47,633 nucleotides of DNA from an uncultured Bartonella sp. (GCA_946478235.1 CAMLBF010000011.1:1-47633), one strand, 5' to 3'; shown: positions 18,697 through 28,512, counted from the stretch's first letter. Notes: a model not told the origin generated them from the sequence alone. Made by a program: numbers and translations.

Positions 18697-19500
18697 ATGA
18701 AAATGAAAGGTCAAAAGATGACTGTCGAGACAGAACGCGTCGGGGCAAAAGGTGGCATGGAAGAATCATTCGGCTTTAAAAAGGTCGATGAGAATCAAAA
18801 GCAATCCATGGTCAATGGAGTTTTTCATTCCGTAGCCAAAAAATATGACATTATGAATGACGTCATGTCGGTTGGAATGCATCGTTTATGGAAAGATGCT
18901 TTTGTAGCATGGCTACATCCTTCACATCTTGACGGCTATAAGGTGCTTGACGTTGCTGGCGGTACTGGCGACATTGCATTTCGTATTGTTGAAGCTTCAA
19001 ACCGGCATGCCCATGCTACAGTTCTCGATATCAATAGCTCCATGCTGGAAGTCGGGAAAGAACGTGCAAACAAAAATGGATTAGCACCCTATCTCGATTT
19101 TGTGGAAGCTAATGCCGAAAAGTTGCCTTTTGAGGATAACACTTTTGATGCTTACACAATTGCATTCGGCATTCGTAACGTTCCGCATATTGCAACAGCA
19201 CTGTCAGAAGCTTTTCGGGTGCTTAAACCTGGTGGGCGTTTTATGTGTCTGGAATTTTCAGAAGTCGAAATGCCTATACTCGATAAGCTTTATGACCTCT
19301 GGTCGTTTCATGGTATTCCGCGCGTTGGGCAAATGATTGCCGGTGACATTGAATCCTATCGATATCTGGTCGAATCAATTCGCAAATTTCCTAAGCAGGA
19401 AGACTTTGCTGCCATGATTAGAAATGCTGGTTTTTCCCGTGTTTCCTATCGCAACCTTACCGGTGGTATTGCCGCCATGCATTCCGGCTGGAAAATCTGA
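18697..19500 (+). CDS. ubiE: Demethylmenaquinone/ubiquinone C-methyltransferase UbiE
   Basis: SAM-dependent C-methyltransferase of ubiquinone (and menaquinone) synthesis. Motif [11 protein letters not shown] (83-92), family motifs [25 protein letters not shown] (42-66, quoted in part: YDIMNDVMS), IAFGIRNV and the C-terminal [15 protein letters not shown]. The first 20 residues are not conserved; ATGs at 18697, 18703 and 18718 all fit, the last with AAAGG eight bases upstream. UbiB begins immediately after its stop, so the two form an operon. Confidence 0.95.
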   Translation: MKMKGQKMTVETERVGAKGGMEESFGFKKVDENQKQSMVNGVFHSVAKKYDIMNDVMSVGMHRLWKDAFVAWLHPSHLDGYKVLDVAGGTGDIAFRIVEASNRHAHATVLDINSSMLEVGKERANKNGLAPYLDFVEANAEKLPFEDNTFDAYTIAFGIRNVPHIATALSEAFRVLKPGGRFMCLEFSEVEMPILDKLYDLWSFHGIPRVGQMIAGDIESYRYLVESIRKFPKQEDFAAMIRNAGFSRVSYRNLTGGIAAMHSGWKI

Positions 19501-21081
19501 ATGTTAAGACTATCCGCATCACTACGTCTTCTTCGTGTAGGGTTTATTTTAGCGCGCGAAGGTGTGCTAAGTGCCCTACCAAGCGATGGGCTTGTGGGAC
19601 CCCTCGCATTTCTTCATCGTTTTGCAGGCTGGTTTGCACGTCGCAAAACCAAAAAAAATGAACGTTCGGAAAATATGTCCCGTGCCATGAACAAGCTTGG
19701 CCCGTCCTATATTAAGCTTGGGCAATTTCTTGCAACACGGCCGGATATTGTCGGATCGGAAGTTGCCAAAGATCTTTCCAGCTTGCAGGATCACGTTGAC
19801 ACTTTTCCGCATGAGCAAGCAGTTGCTCAAATTGAAGGCTCACTCGGACGCAAGATCGACGATTTATTTGTTGAGTTTGGGCCAGCAATAGCGGCCGCTT
19901 CTATGGCACAAGTGCATCCTGCTGTTGTGCGTAATGCTGATGGTTCATTGCGCAAAGTTGCCGTCAAGGTGATCCGTCCAGGTGTTCGGCGTCGTTTTGC
20001 AAAAGATCTTGAAGGTTTTTACATGGCTGCAGAAATGCAGGAACGTTATGTTCCTGCAAGCCGCCGTTTACGCCCTGTAAGTGTGGTTGATACGCTTGCA
20101 CAAACCACAAAAATAGAAATGGATTTGCGTCTCGAGGCCGCCGCCCTTTCTGAAATTGCTGAAAATACAGCCAATGACAAAGGGTTTCGTGTCCCTGTTG
20201 TCGATTGGGAGCGTACAGGACGTGATGTGCTTACCATGGAGTGGATCGATGGCATTAAAATGTCCAATATCGAGGCACTCAAAGAGGCTGGTTTTGATTT
20301 AAACGCGCTTGCTGTAACACTCATGCAATCGTTTTTAAAACATACATTGCGAGACGGCTTTTTTCATGCCGATATGCACCCTGGCAATCTTTTTGTCGAC
20401 AAAGATGGCTGTATTGTTGCTGTCGATCTTGGTATTACGGGACGGTTAGGCAAAAAAGAAAAACGGTTTTTGGCAGAAATTCTCTATGGTTTCATAACAC
20501 GCGATTATCGCCGTGTTGCCAATGTGCATTTTGAAGCCGGTTATGTGCCCCCTCATCATGATATTGAAAGTTTTGCTCAGGCTAACCGTGCAATTGGTGA
20601 ACCTATCCACGGACAGTCGGCTGAAACCATTTCTATGGCGAAACTTTTGACGCTTTTATTTGAAGTGACGGAACTGTTTGATATGCAAACACGACCGGAA
20701 TTGCTTTTACTTCAAAAAACCATGGTGGTTGTCGAAGGTGTCGCCCGTACGCTTAATCCACATTTCAATATGTGGAAAGCGGCTGAACCCGTTGTCAAAG
20801 AATGGATCAGTAAAAATATGGGGCCTATCGGCATGGCTAAGGATTTGGGTGAAGGTGCCCAGTCATTACTCACGCTAGCACGAAGAACACCTGAGATCGC
20901 GCGGAGTTTCCAACGTGTTCAACGTGGTTTGGATAGTATGGCGCAAAATGGCCTTCACCTTGACGATGAAACGGTCAACCGATTTGCAAATGCGCAAGCA
21001 AAACAAAATCGCTTCAGTCGCTATGCCATTATTATCATGGCGGCTTGTATGGTCGCAATTACCTATAAGCTAATTTTCTAG
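19501..21081 (+). CDS. ubiB: Ubiquinone biosynthesis protein UbiB (ABC1/ADCK atypical kinase)
   Basis: 526-aa atypical kinase or ATPase needed for aerobic ubiquinone synthesis. KxGQ motif in YIKLGQF (K72-Q75), Ala-rich loop AAASMAQVH (131-139) in place of a glycine loop, VAVKVIRPG with K156, HADMHPGN (289-296) and metal-binding VDLG with D309. The C-terminus has a hydrophobic anchor (about residues 507-526), as in UbiB. ATG directly abuts the TGA of ubiE. Confidence 0.95.
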   Translation: MLRLSASLRLLRVGFILAREGVLSALPSDGLVGPLAFLHRFAGWFARRKTKKNERSENMSRAMNKLGPSYIKLGQFLATRPDIVGSEVAKDLSSLQDHVDTFPHEQAVAQIEGSLGRKIDDLFVEFGPAIAAASMAQVHPAVVRNADGSLRKVAVKVIRPGVRRRFAKDLEGFYMAAEMQERYVPASRRLRPVSVVDTLAQTTKIEMDLRLEAAALSEIAENTANDKGFRVPVVDWERTGRDVLTMEWIDGIKMSNIEALKEAGFDLNALAVTLMQSFLKHTLRDGFFHADMHPGNLFVDKDGCIVAVDLGITGRLGKKEKRFLAEILYGFITRDYRRVANVHFEAGYVPPHHDIESFAQANRAIGEPIHGQSAETISMAKLLTLLFEVTELFDMQTRPELLLLQKTMVVVEGVARTLNPHFNMWKAAEPVVKEWISKNMGPIGMAKDLGEGAQSLLTLARRTPEIARSFQRVQRGLDSMAQNGLHLDDETVNRFANAQAKQNRFSRYAIIIMAACMVAITYKLIF

Positions 21082-21654
21082 TCAGCTTTTTGCCAGACCA
21101 CCAAACCTTTTGCGGCATTCGTTTGAATGCCGCTAAAAAACCATTTGCACCAAGCGATTATACTTTTGGAGCCTAATGCCAAAGTGGTAAGTACCTGCAC
21201 TGCAACAATCAGTATGTCGCCACAAACACAGCGTTACAAAAAGTATATACGTTGCAGCAGGCATATGCGCTTTAATATGAATATTTTACCACTATTATTT
21301 TAAAACTACTATAGTACCAATTATTTTAAGAAGTTACTGAATAATAATATGATCATTCCCGAAATGCTTGATTAGTGTTGATGAAAGAAAAGCCAACGCA
21401 ATTATATATATCTATATTTTTTTTAATAACATTTCATATAACACTTACTTTATGAATCATAAATTCGTGTAAATTTTATAGAAAAATAAATTTAAATATT
21501 TTTTGTTTTATTTACACATAAAAGAATTTTGAATTTTAAATTTAAACTCTATATTCTTAGCAAAAGTTCAGCATCCTTTTCCCTTGTTTCGACGTTTCAA
21601 AAACGCTACATAAACACCTTTCTGATTGCATTGATTGCATCTTGGAGTTTAACA
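21082..21654. other. Intergenic stretch between ubiB and coaBC
   Basis: Contains a perfect hairpin GCGGCATTC-GTTT-GAATGCCGC (21112-21133) 30 bases after ubiB, followed by TAAAAAA rather than T; it may still end ubiB transcription or stabilise the mRNA 3' end. The rest, especially 21280-21540, is very AT-rich and shows no gene. An open frame reaches back from coaBC to 21529, but its sequence is unlike CoaBC. Confidence 0.55.
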
Positions 21655-23028
21655 ATGGCTAGTATTACAATTCGCAATCTATCTGATAATGCTAAAGAAC
21701 AATTACGGCTAAGAGCGGCTAAAAATGGCCGGTCTATGGAAGAAGAAGCACGTAATCTTCTTACGTCTGCTACAATTTCTCCGATTATGCCTAATATGGC
21801 TAGTCCCATACCAATGCAATCACTGCAATCGAAACAGATACTTTTGATTATTGGCGGCGGTATTGCGGCCTATAAGTCGCTTGATCTTATTCGTCGCCTG
21901 CGTGAACGTGGCGCAACGGTGCGCGTGATTATGACAAAATCCGCCTGTCAATTTATAACACCCTTGGCTGCAAGTGCACTTTCCGGACAAAATGTTTATG
22001 AAGATCTCTTTTCCCGACATGATGAACATGACGTTGGCCATATAAGATTGGCTCGTGAAGCTGATTTAATTATTGTTGCACCTGCAACAGCAAACCGCAT
22101 GGCAAAATTTGCGCAAGGTATTGCGGATGATCTTGCTGGCGCAGTGATTCTTGCGGCACGTTGCCATGTGTTGCTTGCACCCGCCATGAATCCGGTTATG
22201 TGGGCTCACCCTGCAACACAGCGCAATGTCAATTGCCTAATCAAAGATGGGTTAAAAATAATTGGCCCAGAAATTGGCACAATGGCGGAAAGTGGTGAAG
22301 CTGGACTTGGGCGTATGAGCGAACCACTCAGCATTGTGGCAGCGGTAGAACACATTTTTAATGACGAACCAAAACCGCTAAAAGGGAAGCACATTATTAT
22401 TACATCTGGCCCAACACATGAGCCGATTGATCCTGTACGATATCTTGCCAATCGTTCGTCTGGAAAACAAGGCCATGCCATTGCTGCATCTTTGGCACGT
22501 TTGGGAGCAAAAGTAACATTAATTTCTGGCCCCGTTAGTGTTCCTGATCCACAAGGTGTTGAAACAATTCATGTAGAAACCGCGCGTGACATGCTGGAAA
22601 AGGTAGAACAATCTTTACCCGCTGATGCCGCTATTTTTGTTGCCGCCGTTGCTGATTGGCGTAGCGCGGAAATAGCAACTCAAAAAATAAAGAAACATAA
22701 AGACCACGCAGCCCCAGTCATCAAGATGATTGAAAATCCAGACATTTTAGCAACGATCGGACATTCTACAAATCGTCCTAAACTGGTTATCGGATTTGCC
22801 GCCGAGACTAATAATCTTATCCATAATGCGCAAAAAAAATTAAAGAAAAAGGGGGCAGATCTCATTGTAGCCAACGATGTGTCCAACACGGAAAATGGTG
22901 ACAATGTTATGGGGGGAGATAGTAATACAATAGTTCTTCTTGATGGAAAAAATATTGAAAAATGGCCATCTATGAGCAAGCAAGATGTCGCCGAAAAATT
23001 ATCCAAAAGAATAGCTGATATGTTGTGA
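21655..23028 (+). CDS. coaBC: CoaBC (PPC decarboxylase/PPC synthetase) with N-terminal ribbon-helix-helix segment
   Basis: Bifunctional coenzyme A enzyme: CoaC decarboxylase (about residues 60-235) and CoaB synthetase (245-457). CoaC shows IIGGGIAAYKSLDLIRRL, active-site H129 in VGHIRLA, APATANRMAKFA and PAMNP (N179). The substrate flap reads MAESGEAGLGRM, the form I recall from Rhizobiales. CoaB begins HIIITSGPTHEPIDPVRYL, with ANRSSGKQG. Odd: residues 1-40 (MASITIRNLSDNAKEQLRLR, then AAKNGRSMEEEARNLL) look exactly like a FitA/Arc-type antitoxin DNA-binding domain, in the same frame, with a short linker. TTGGAG at 21642-21647 serves this ATG, and internal Met codons (e.g. 21787) lack a ribosome-binding site, so a true fusion is likely. 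Confidence 0.92.
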   Translation: MASITIRNLSDNAKEQLRLRAAKNGRSMEEEARNLLTSATISPIMPNMASPIPMQSLQSKQILLIIGGGIAAYKSLDLIRRLRERGATVRVIMTKSACQFITPLAASALSGQNVYEDLFSRHDEHDVGHIRLAREADLIIVAPATANRMAKFAQGIADDLAGAVILAARCHVLLAPAMNPVMWAHPATQRNVNCLIKDGLKIIGPEIGTMAESGEAGLGRMSEPLSIVAAVEHIFNDEPKPLKGKHIIITSGPTHEPIDPVRYLANRSSGKQGHAIAASLARLGAKVTLISGPVSVPDPQGVETIHVETARDMLEKVEQSLPADAAIFVAAVADWRSAEIATQKIKKHKDHAAPVIKMIENPDILATIGHSTNRPKLVIGFAAETNNLIHNAQKKLKKKGADLIVANDVSNTENGDNVMGGDSNTIVLLDGKNIEKWPSMSKQDVAEKLSKRIADML

Positions 23029-23964
23029 AACACATCAAAAGATTACCCCCCTCTTATCAGCTTTTAAATGGCGTATCGGATACACGGTTATATTGAATAA
23101 AGAAACAGATATCCGTTTTAAGTTTTACCTTGATAGGACTTTTATTGTTATCGGATAAGACTTTTATTTTTATAAAGAACTACAATGGAAAAAGGCATTA
23201 ACCGCCTTCCCTCGCCAATAAAACGTTGATCCCTATATGAGCCGGAAATAGCCCAGACGATTTTTCCATAACACACACGTATTATGACAAAACAACTTGT
23301 AGCCCCTACTCGTCACGTGTCTAGATTTAACATCACAGTAAGGCTTTCGATGATCACACTTACGATTTGTATATGCAGGGTATTTTATCCCCTCACGATA
23401 TAAGTGTATCGTCCATATGTTTCAAACTTCTGGTGTGTTTTATCATACGAGCATTAATGATGGTAAGTTGTTGGAAGCTCTGGGTGCTATTGGAAAACAA
23501 AAGCCCCCCCAAGCTCAAATTTTATAACTGGAATGTTGCAGACAACCTCTTAAATAGTATGGCGCCGCTGGCATTTAGAATGCTTCTTGTCTTTTCAAAT
23601 CAGTAAAATATTAGTCAAATAACCATAAATACGTTTTTTTATTTAAGTATTTAATTATCTTATACTATTTTTAATTAGCCGATTTATTTACTTATACGCG
23701 AATCTTCGTTAACTTTTCTAGTTATAATTGTATATTTTCAAAATTCAATAGGATTATTTATATTTTTAGGCCAATTTCACAAAATATTATATTTGTACAA
23801 CACCATAAAATTAAGTAATCATTGTATATGTAAGTATTATGTAAAGATATCGCATAATGTTTTGATTTTTTTGTTATTGATTTGAGGTTTATATTTTTAT
23901 TCTAATATAAAAATTCAAGATATTATGTCGTTTTTTTCAATCGTCAAATTTAAGGGGTAGTACG
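23029..23964. other. Gene-free stretch before the paralogue array
   Basis: About 0.9 kb with no supported gene. The left third (23029-23340) is of average composition. A 36-codon frame (23417-23527) with a run of seven C could be a decayed gene, but I recognise nothing in it. From about 23610 the sequence becomes extremely AT-rich, as in the other leaders of the array, and presumably carries the promoter of the first paralogue. AAGGGG stands before that start. Confidence 0.45.
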
Positions 23965-25950
23965 ATGAATAAAAATACAGACAAGACTTTTCTAGATTCT
24001 TTGCTTGATCCAACGTCACAACTATTTTCATCATCCTATTTTGATTTGGCTCGTGCAGCCGGCATTCAACGCAATTTCCGTAGCTTTGGAGATGGCAAAA
24101 TACTGGACGGAACAGACCAAGACGATACAATCTTTATTGAAAAAGATCTAACAGGTGGCTCACCAATTAATTTCCCTGAAAGCAGTTTCAACGATACCCA
24201 AATCAATTTTATGGAAGGTAATGATAGTTTAACTGTCGGTGGCAAAATTACCGTCAAAGATAATCAGCACATTTCCATCGAGAGTGATAGTGGTAGTATA
24301 TCAGTAATCGCAGGAGGAATAGAAGGCAAAAACCTGACATTCGACGGCAAAAATGGTGAAGCATCGATATTTTTTTCCCATCAAAGCGAAGAAGATATTA
24401 ATCCAGATGGTATTGAAAATAAAATCTGGATCAAAGGCGATATTGCGTCTAATGCCGCCTCAAAACCAAATAGTTGGTCTGATGCAGGTAAATTTCTAAA
24501 TTTTTATATAGAAGATTATGCCGTAAACTCACATAACATTATAACAATAGACGGCAATATTAAATCCGATGGAACTGCCAATGAATTCGACATCGCTGGT
24601 TATAACAACGATATAACTATTGGCAAAAATATTATTGAAACAAACTCAGCTGAAACCACCATCGATGTAAACGGGATACATAGTGTTTTCAGCATCGATG
24701 GAAATATAACTCTCTCTAATAATTCTCGGTTAAGTTTATCAATTATGGATGATTTTGAGAGAATTAAAAATGATAGACCAACATCATCATTCCATGCGGG
24801 TGATGTAACGGTAACAGATGGGAGTGCTTTTTATTGGCTTTCTGCTATGGCGACATCAAACGCAACCTTTGGAACATTAAGTGCCGAGGACAATGGGAGC
24901 CAAATAGAGATCGATATAGCACCTGAAGGTTACAGTCGAACATTAGCTGGTAATGTTCTTGTTAATGGCGATATTAAAGCTATCAATGAGAGCTATATAT
25001 CTCTGGAGATAGATGCAACCAGTACACTTGAAGTAACTGGTGTAGTTTCCACTATGTCTGACGGAAAGTCGGAAAATCATTCTCCTTTTATTAATATAGA
25101 AGGATTTAATGAAAATTCGACTTTAAAATTTGATGGTGGCTTCTCCATTAACGGAGGTATAATCAATGTCGCAGCTGACTATGATAATAGTCATATTATA
25201 GTGGGTAATAATATATCTATCCAACAGAACGGACACGATGATACATCTAGTTTAAAATTTGAGTTAGGTGGCGACAACAATACCTTTACCCTTAATGGCA
25301 ATATATCAAATGCCGGCGGAGAACTAACAATTGAAGCGGGGTATGAAAATGATGTTATCGCGATCAATGGCAATGTTGCATCATCCTTGAATGGTAGCAA
25401 CTTGATTGATTGTTCTGACGGTGATGATATCCTTATTCTCAATGGTCAGATCAATGCTGGTGCTCTTAAAATAGACGGCGGTGAAGGCAACGATACGTTG
25501 GTCTTAACAGCCGATAATACCGATAATTTTGCAGCTAACTATCAAGGTTGGCTTAGTGATTTATCATCAACAGGTGACTTGGCAAAAAGCAACTTTGAAA
25601 CCGTTCGCCTGAATGTCAGTGATTTGCAAACTTCAAATCTTGGTTGGTTTACAGATATTATCAATAAAGCCAATGCCAGTGGTGCCAATATCGCTATTGA
25701 AGATAAAGATGGCCATGCAATCACCAATGTAAATACATTTCTTGCACAGGGTAATGACACACATAACCCAATCAATGATGTGCTTGATCAATATGCACCA
25801 GCAGCAGCCAATGCTGCACAGCCAAAAGCTTTTGCTGAACATGTAGCCGCTCCGTCAACGGATGCATTTACTGCACCGCATTTTGACAACAACAACTTCC
25901 TACATGAGATGGAACAACAGGCACAAGCTCATGCTGCAGCCGTAGCATAA
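23965..25950 (+). CDS. Array gene 1: RTX-like beta-solenoid repeat protein
   Basis: 661 aa, no known family that I can name. N-terminus DKTFLDSLLDPTSQLFSSS followed by FDLARAAG, with no Sec signal. GTDQDDTIFI (49-58) opens the repeat body, which is built of short beta-strand units such as GNIKSDGTANEFDIAGYNND and GNVASSLNGSNLIDCSDGDD, rich in Asn, Asp, Gly, Ser and Thr. The best RTX-like turn is GGEGND (505-510). The conserved C-terminal region (about 520-661) contains DTHNPINDVLDQYAPAAA and ends FDNNNFLHEMEQQAQ plus an Ala/His tail. AAGGGG precedes the ATG. Closest relative is array gene 4, with which it shares a 416-bp identical block. Likely extracellular; function unknown. Confidence 0.85.
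   Translation: MNKNTDKTFLDSLLDPTSQLFSSSYFDLARAAGIQRNFRSFGDGKILDGTDQDDTIFIEKDLTGGSPINFPESSFNDTQINFMEGNDSLTVGGKITVKDNQHISIESDSGSISVIAGGIEGKNLTFDGKNGEASIFFSHQSEEDINPDGIENKIWIKGDIASNAASKPNSWSDAGKFLNFYIEDYAVNSHNIITIDGNIKSDGTANEFDIAGYNNDITIGKNIIETNSAETTIDVNGIHSVFSIDGNITLSNNSRLSLSIMDDFERIKNDRPTSSFHAGDVTVTDGSAFYWLSAMATSNATFGTLSAEDNGSQIEIDIAPEGYSRTLAGNVLVNGDIKAINESYISLEIDATSTLEVTGVVSTMSDGKSENHSPFINIEGFNENSTLKFDGGFSINGGIINVAADYDNSHIIVGNNISIQQNGHDDTSSLKFELGGDNNTFTLNGNISNAGGELTIEAGYENDVIAINGNVASSLNGSNLIDCSDGDDILILNGQINAGALKIDGGEGNDTLVLTADNTDNFAANYQGWLSDLSSTGDLAKSNFETVRLNVSDLQTSNLGWFTDIINKANASGANIAIEDKDGHAITNVNTFLAQGNDTHNPINDVLDQYAPAAANAAQPKAFAEHVAAPSTDAFTAPHFDNNNFLHEMEQQAQAHAAAVA
25363..25778 (+). repeat. 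416-bp block identical to 32014-32429 (genes 1 and 4)
   Basis: Compared line by line: no mismatch or gap between 25363-25778 and 32014-32429 (constant offset 6651). Flanking bases differ at once on both sides (GATGTTATCGCG versus GATGTTGTCACA upstream; ATGATGTGC versus ATGACGTGC downstream). Confidence 0.9.
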
Positions 25951-25994
25951 TGAACCTGTAATCCATTTCTAACGTAATTATTGATGACAAAATG

Positions 25995-26030
25995 GGAGCC
26001 CCCTTTTCTAACAAGCTCAAGGGGGGCTCC
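25995..26030 (+). repeat. GGAGCCCC hairpin repeat, copy 1
   Basis: GGAGCCCCCTT (25995-26005) pairs with AAGGGGGGCTCC (26019-26030), one bulged base. It sits in a conserved spacer (TTGTTGATGACAAAATGG-like sequence precedes it) repeated after genes 1 to 6. No T-run follows (AAACC), so it may be an intercistronic stabiliser rather than a terminator. Confidence 0.75.
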
Positions 26031-26097
26031 AAACCAAAAAATTACCCGACAATTTTTACTTTATGAACAGCTTAAATTCCAACAAGGGGTATATAAC

Positions 26098-28368
26098 ATG
26101 GAAGATAAGGCACCAAAAACATTTCTAGATTCTTTATTGGATCCAACATCACAATTATTTCCATTTTCACCTTTCACGCGAGGCTTAACACGTGCAACTG
26201 GTATTCAGCGTAACTTAAATAGTTTTGGTAATGGCGATATATTAACTGGAACAGACCAAGACGATACAATTGTTATCAAAAGAGATCTAACAGGTGGCAG
26301 CCCAAAAAGCTCAGCCCCAAATGAGTTGAATAGCACTCAGATCAGCCTCATGGATGGCAATGATAGTTTAACGGTGGGTGGTAAAATTACCGTCAACAAT
26401 AACCAACATCTTTCCATAGAGAGTAGCGGTGGCAGCACCAATATAACAGCAGGCAGTATCGAGGGAAAAAGTATAACCATCGACCACTCCGATCCGTCTG
26501 TCGTGATAGATCTTCAAGGTGCCGAGAATTCTCTAATCATTAAAGGTAACATCAGTTCAGCAGCTACCTTAAAAGCAGGCGATGATCGTGAAGACTCTGC
26601 TCAGTTTCTTTCCATTTCGATGTCTGGAGATGAAGAAACCGCCCACAATGTTATGAGTGTTGGTGGTAGCTTAACATCAAATAGAATAACAAACGACATC
26701 CGCTTAAGTGGTAATAAAAACGAGTTGTTAATCGGTAAGGGATTTACTGCAACAAATTTCTCAGAAAACGTTTTTGAGCTTAATGGAGTGAACAATACAA
26801 TCAAAATTGGTGGAAACATTTCGCTTTCTAACAATTCTAATGTAGTGTTGGCTCTTGATGGTGAGTCAGTTGATGGGCAAGTCTCAACAACCTCGTTCAC
26901 TTCAGGCGCTATAACAGCAACGAACGGTAGTAATTTTGGCGGTGAGTTCAGTGCCGACAATATAAACCTGACATTTGGAAAATTATCTGCATCTTCTAAT
27001 GAAAGCGCGATAGGTATCGAGACATCTGCATTAGGAGACCATAAATCAACCAGCAACGTTCTTGTTAATGGAGACATCGAAGCCCTGACATACGGTGGGA
27101 TAGGTCTAAGCTTCAATACCGATGAAACCACATTTGAAGTAACAGGCGTTGTTTCCGCTAAGTCAACTCTGCGTTTAGGGGATAACTCCGCCAAAATTGG
27201 AATAGAAGCATCAGCAGGCAATGACACTCTGAAGTTTAACAAAGGTTTCTCTCTTGTTGGTGAAAGCTCTATCGAAGTCACGTCTGGTGCAGGTGATGAC
27301 ATTGTTATTATCGGTGGTGGCATCTCTCTGCAAAATAGTTCGAGAGAGGGAAATGCCTACTTCGATATGGAACTTGAAAATGGCAATGACACCTTTATTC
27401 TTACCGGGAACGTTGCAAATGTCGGTGGAGATTTTGAATTTGAAGCAGGCAAAGGAAATGACACCGTTACAATCAAGGGTGATATTTCAACACAGTCACA
27501 AAATGACGATATAAGCGTGCAAACTGATTTTTTCCTTGGACAAGATGACGATGTCTTTACTCTAACTGGCAATCTAACGGCAACAAAGGCCGTTAATTCA
27601 ATAGACGCTTCTTCCGGAAACGATGCTATTTCCATTAAAGGAAATATTTTAGCGAACAAAGATGCCTACAATACCATCGATGGTGGAGACGGTGACGATG
27701 CCATTACTATCGTTGGTAATATCACTGCCAAAAGTGGTGAGAATGATATCAACGGTGGCACCGGAAATGATACGATTTCAATCAAGGGTAATATTTCTGC
27801 TTCCGCAGGAGGAAAAAATATAATTGATTGTGGTGAAGGTGATGACACTGTCCTCCTCAATGGTCACATCAATGCCGGCGCTCTTAAAATAGATGGCGGC
27901 GCTGGCCACGATACATTGGTTTTGACCGCTGCAAACAACAATGAATTTGTCAGTGATTATAAAGATTGGCTCAGTGATTTATCATCAACAGGTACTTTGG
28001 CAAAAAGTAACATTGAAACCATTCGTTTGGATGTCAATGGTCTGCAAGCTTCAAATCTTGGTTGGTTTACCGATATTGTCAACAAAGCCAATGCCAGTGG
28101 TGCCAATATTGCTGTTGAAGATAAAGATGGTCATGCAATCAACAATGTAAATACATTTCTTGCACAGAGTAATGACACACATAACCCAATCAATGATGTG
28201 CTTGATCAATATGCACCGGCAGCAGCCAATGCAGCACAGCCAAAAGCTTTTGCTGACCATGTAGCCGCTCCGTCAGCGGACGCATTTACTGCACCGCATT
28301 TTGACAACAACAACTTCTTACATGAGATGGAACAACAGGCACAAGTTCATGCTGCAGCCGCTGCATAA
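26098..28368 (+). CDS. Array gene 2: RTX-like beta-solenoid repeat protein, longest member
   Basis: 756 aa. I start it at the ATG at 26098 (AAGGGG upstream, MEDKAPKTFLDSLLDPTSQLF as in gene 3); the open frame reaches back to 25981 through the spacer hairpin. GTDQDDTIVI lies at 51-60. It has the clearest solenoid of the array: G-G-D-G-D-D at 529-534, GGTGND at 553-558, CGEGDD at 578-583 and GGAGHD at 600-605. Spacings are 24, 25 and 22 residues, separated by (K/V)GNI-type strands. The extra coils explain its length compared with neighbours. Ends in the shared FDNNNFLHEMEQQAQ tail. N-terminal half is closest to gene 3. No signal peptide; function unknown. Confidence 0.85.
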   Translation: MEDKAPKTFLDSLLDPTSQLFPFSPFTRGLTRATGIQRNLNSFGNGDILTGTDQDDTIVIKRDLTGGSPKSSAPNELNSTQISLMDGNDSLTVGGKITVNNNQHLSIESSGGSTNITAGSIEGKSITIDHSDPSVVIDLQGAENSLIIKGNISSAATLKAGDDREDSAQFLSISMSGDEETAHNVMSVGGSLTSNRITNDIRLSGNKNELLIGKGFTATNFSENVFELNGVNNTIKIGGNISLSNNSNVVLALDGESVDGQVSTTSFTSGAITATNGSNFGGEFSADNINLTFGKLSASSNESAIGIETSALGDHKSTSNVLVNGDIEALTYGGIGLSFNTDETTFEVTGVVSAKSTLRLGDNSAKIGIEASAGNDTLKFNKGFSLVGESSIEVTSGAGDDIVIIGGGISLQNSSREGNAYFDMELENGNDTFILTGNVANVGGDFEFEAGKGNDTVTIKGDISTQSQNDDISVQTDFFLGQDDDVFTLTGNLTATKAVNSIDASSGNDAISIKGNILANKDAYNTIDGGDGDDAITIVGNITAKSGENDINGGTGNDTISIKGNISASAGGKNIIDCGEGDDTVLLNGHINAGALKIDGGAGHDTLVLTAANNNEFVSDYKDWLSDLSSTGTLAKSNIETIRLDVNGLQASNLGWFTDIVNKANASGANIAVEDKDGHAINNVNTFLAQSNDTHNPINDVLDQYAPAAANAAQPKAFADHVAAPSADAFTAPHFDNNNFLHEMEQQAQVHAAAAA

Positions 28369-28410
28369 TGCACCTGTAGGCTATTTCTAACGGAATTGTT
28401 GATGACAAAA

Positions 28411-28447
28411 TTGGAGCCCCTTTTCTAACAAGCTCAAGGGGCTCCAA
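28411..28447 (+). repeat. GGAGCCCC hairpin repeat, copy 2
   Basis: TTGGAGCCCCTT pairs perfectly with AAGGGGCTCCAA (12-bp stem, 13-base loop). Followed by ACC, without a T-run. The 67 bases between this hairpin and the next ATG are nearly identical to those before gene 2. Confidence 0.75.
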
Positions 28448-28512
28448 ACCAAAAAATTACCGGACAATTTTTACTTTATGAACAACTTAAATTCCAACAA
28501 GGGGTATATAAC

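Noticed and set aside
23367..23606. 79-codon open frame, and a 36-codon frame at 23417-23527, before the array
   Set aside because: No recognisable sequence and no good ribosome-binding site. The C-run invites a frameshift idea, but nothing supports an ancestral gene.
25995..26030. GGAGCCCC hairpin after gene 1 as a true intrinsic terminator
   Set aside because: It is followed by AAACCAAAAA, not by T; I list it as a repeat hairpin of uncertain role.
26601..27323. Long open frame (240 codons) on the - strand inside array gene 2
   Set aside because: Its protein is Pro/Leu/Ser-rich shadow sequence of the repeat region, and similar shadows lie opposite other array genes at matching places.
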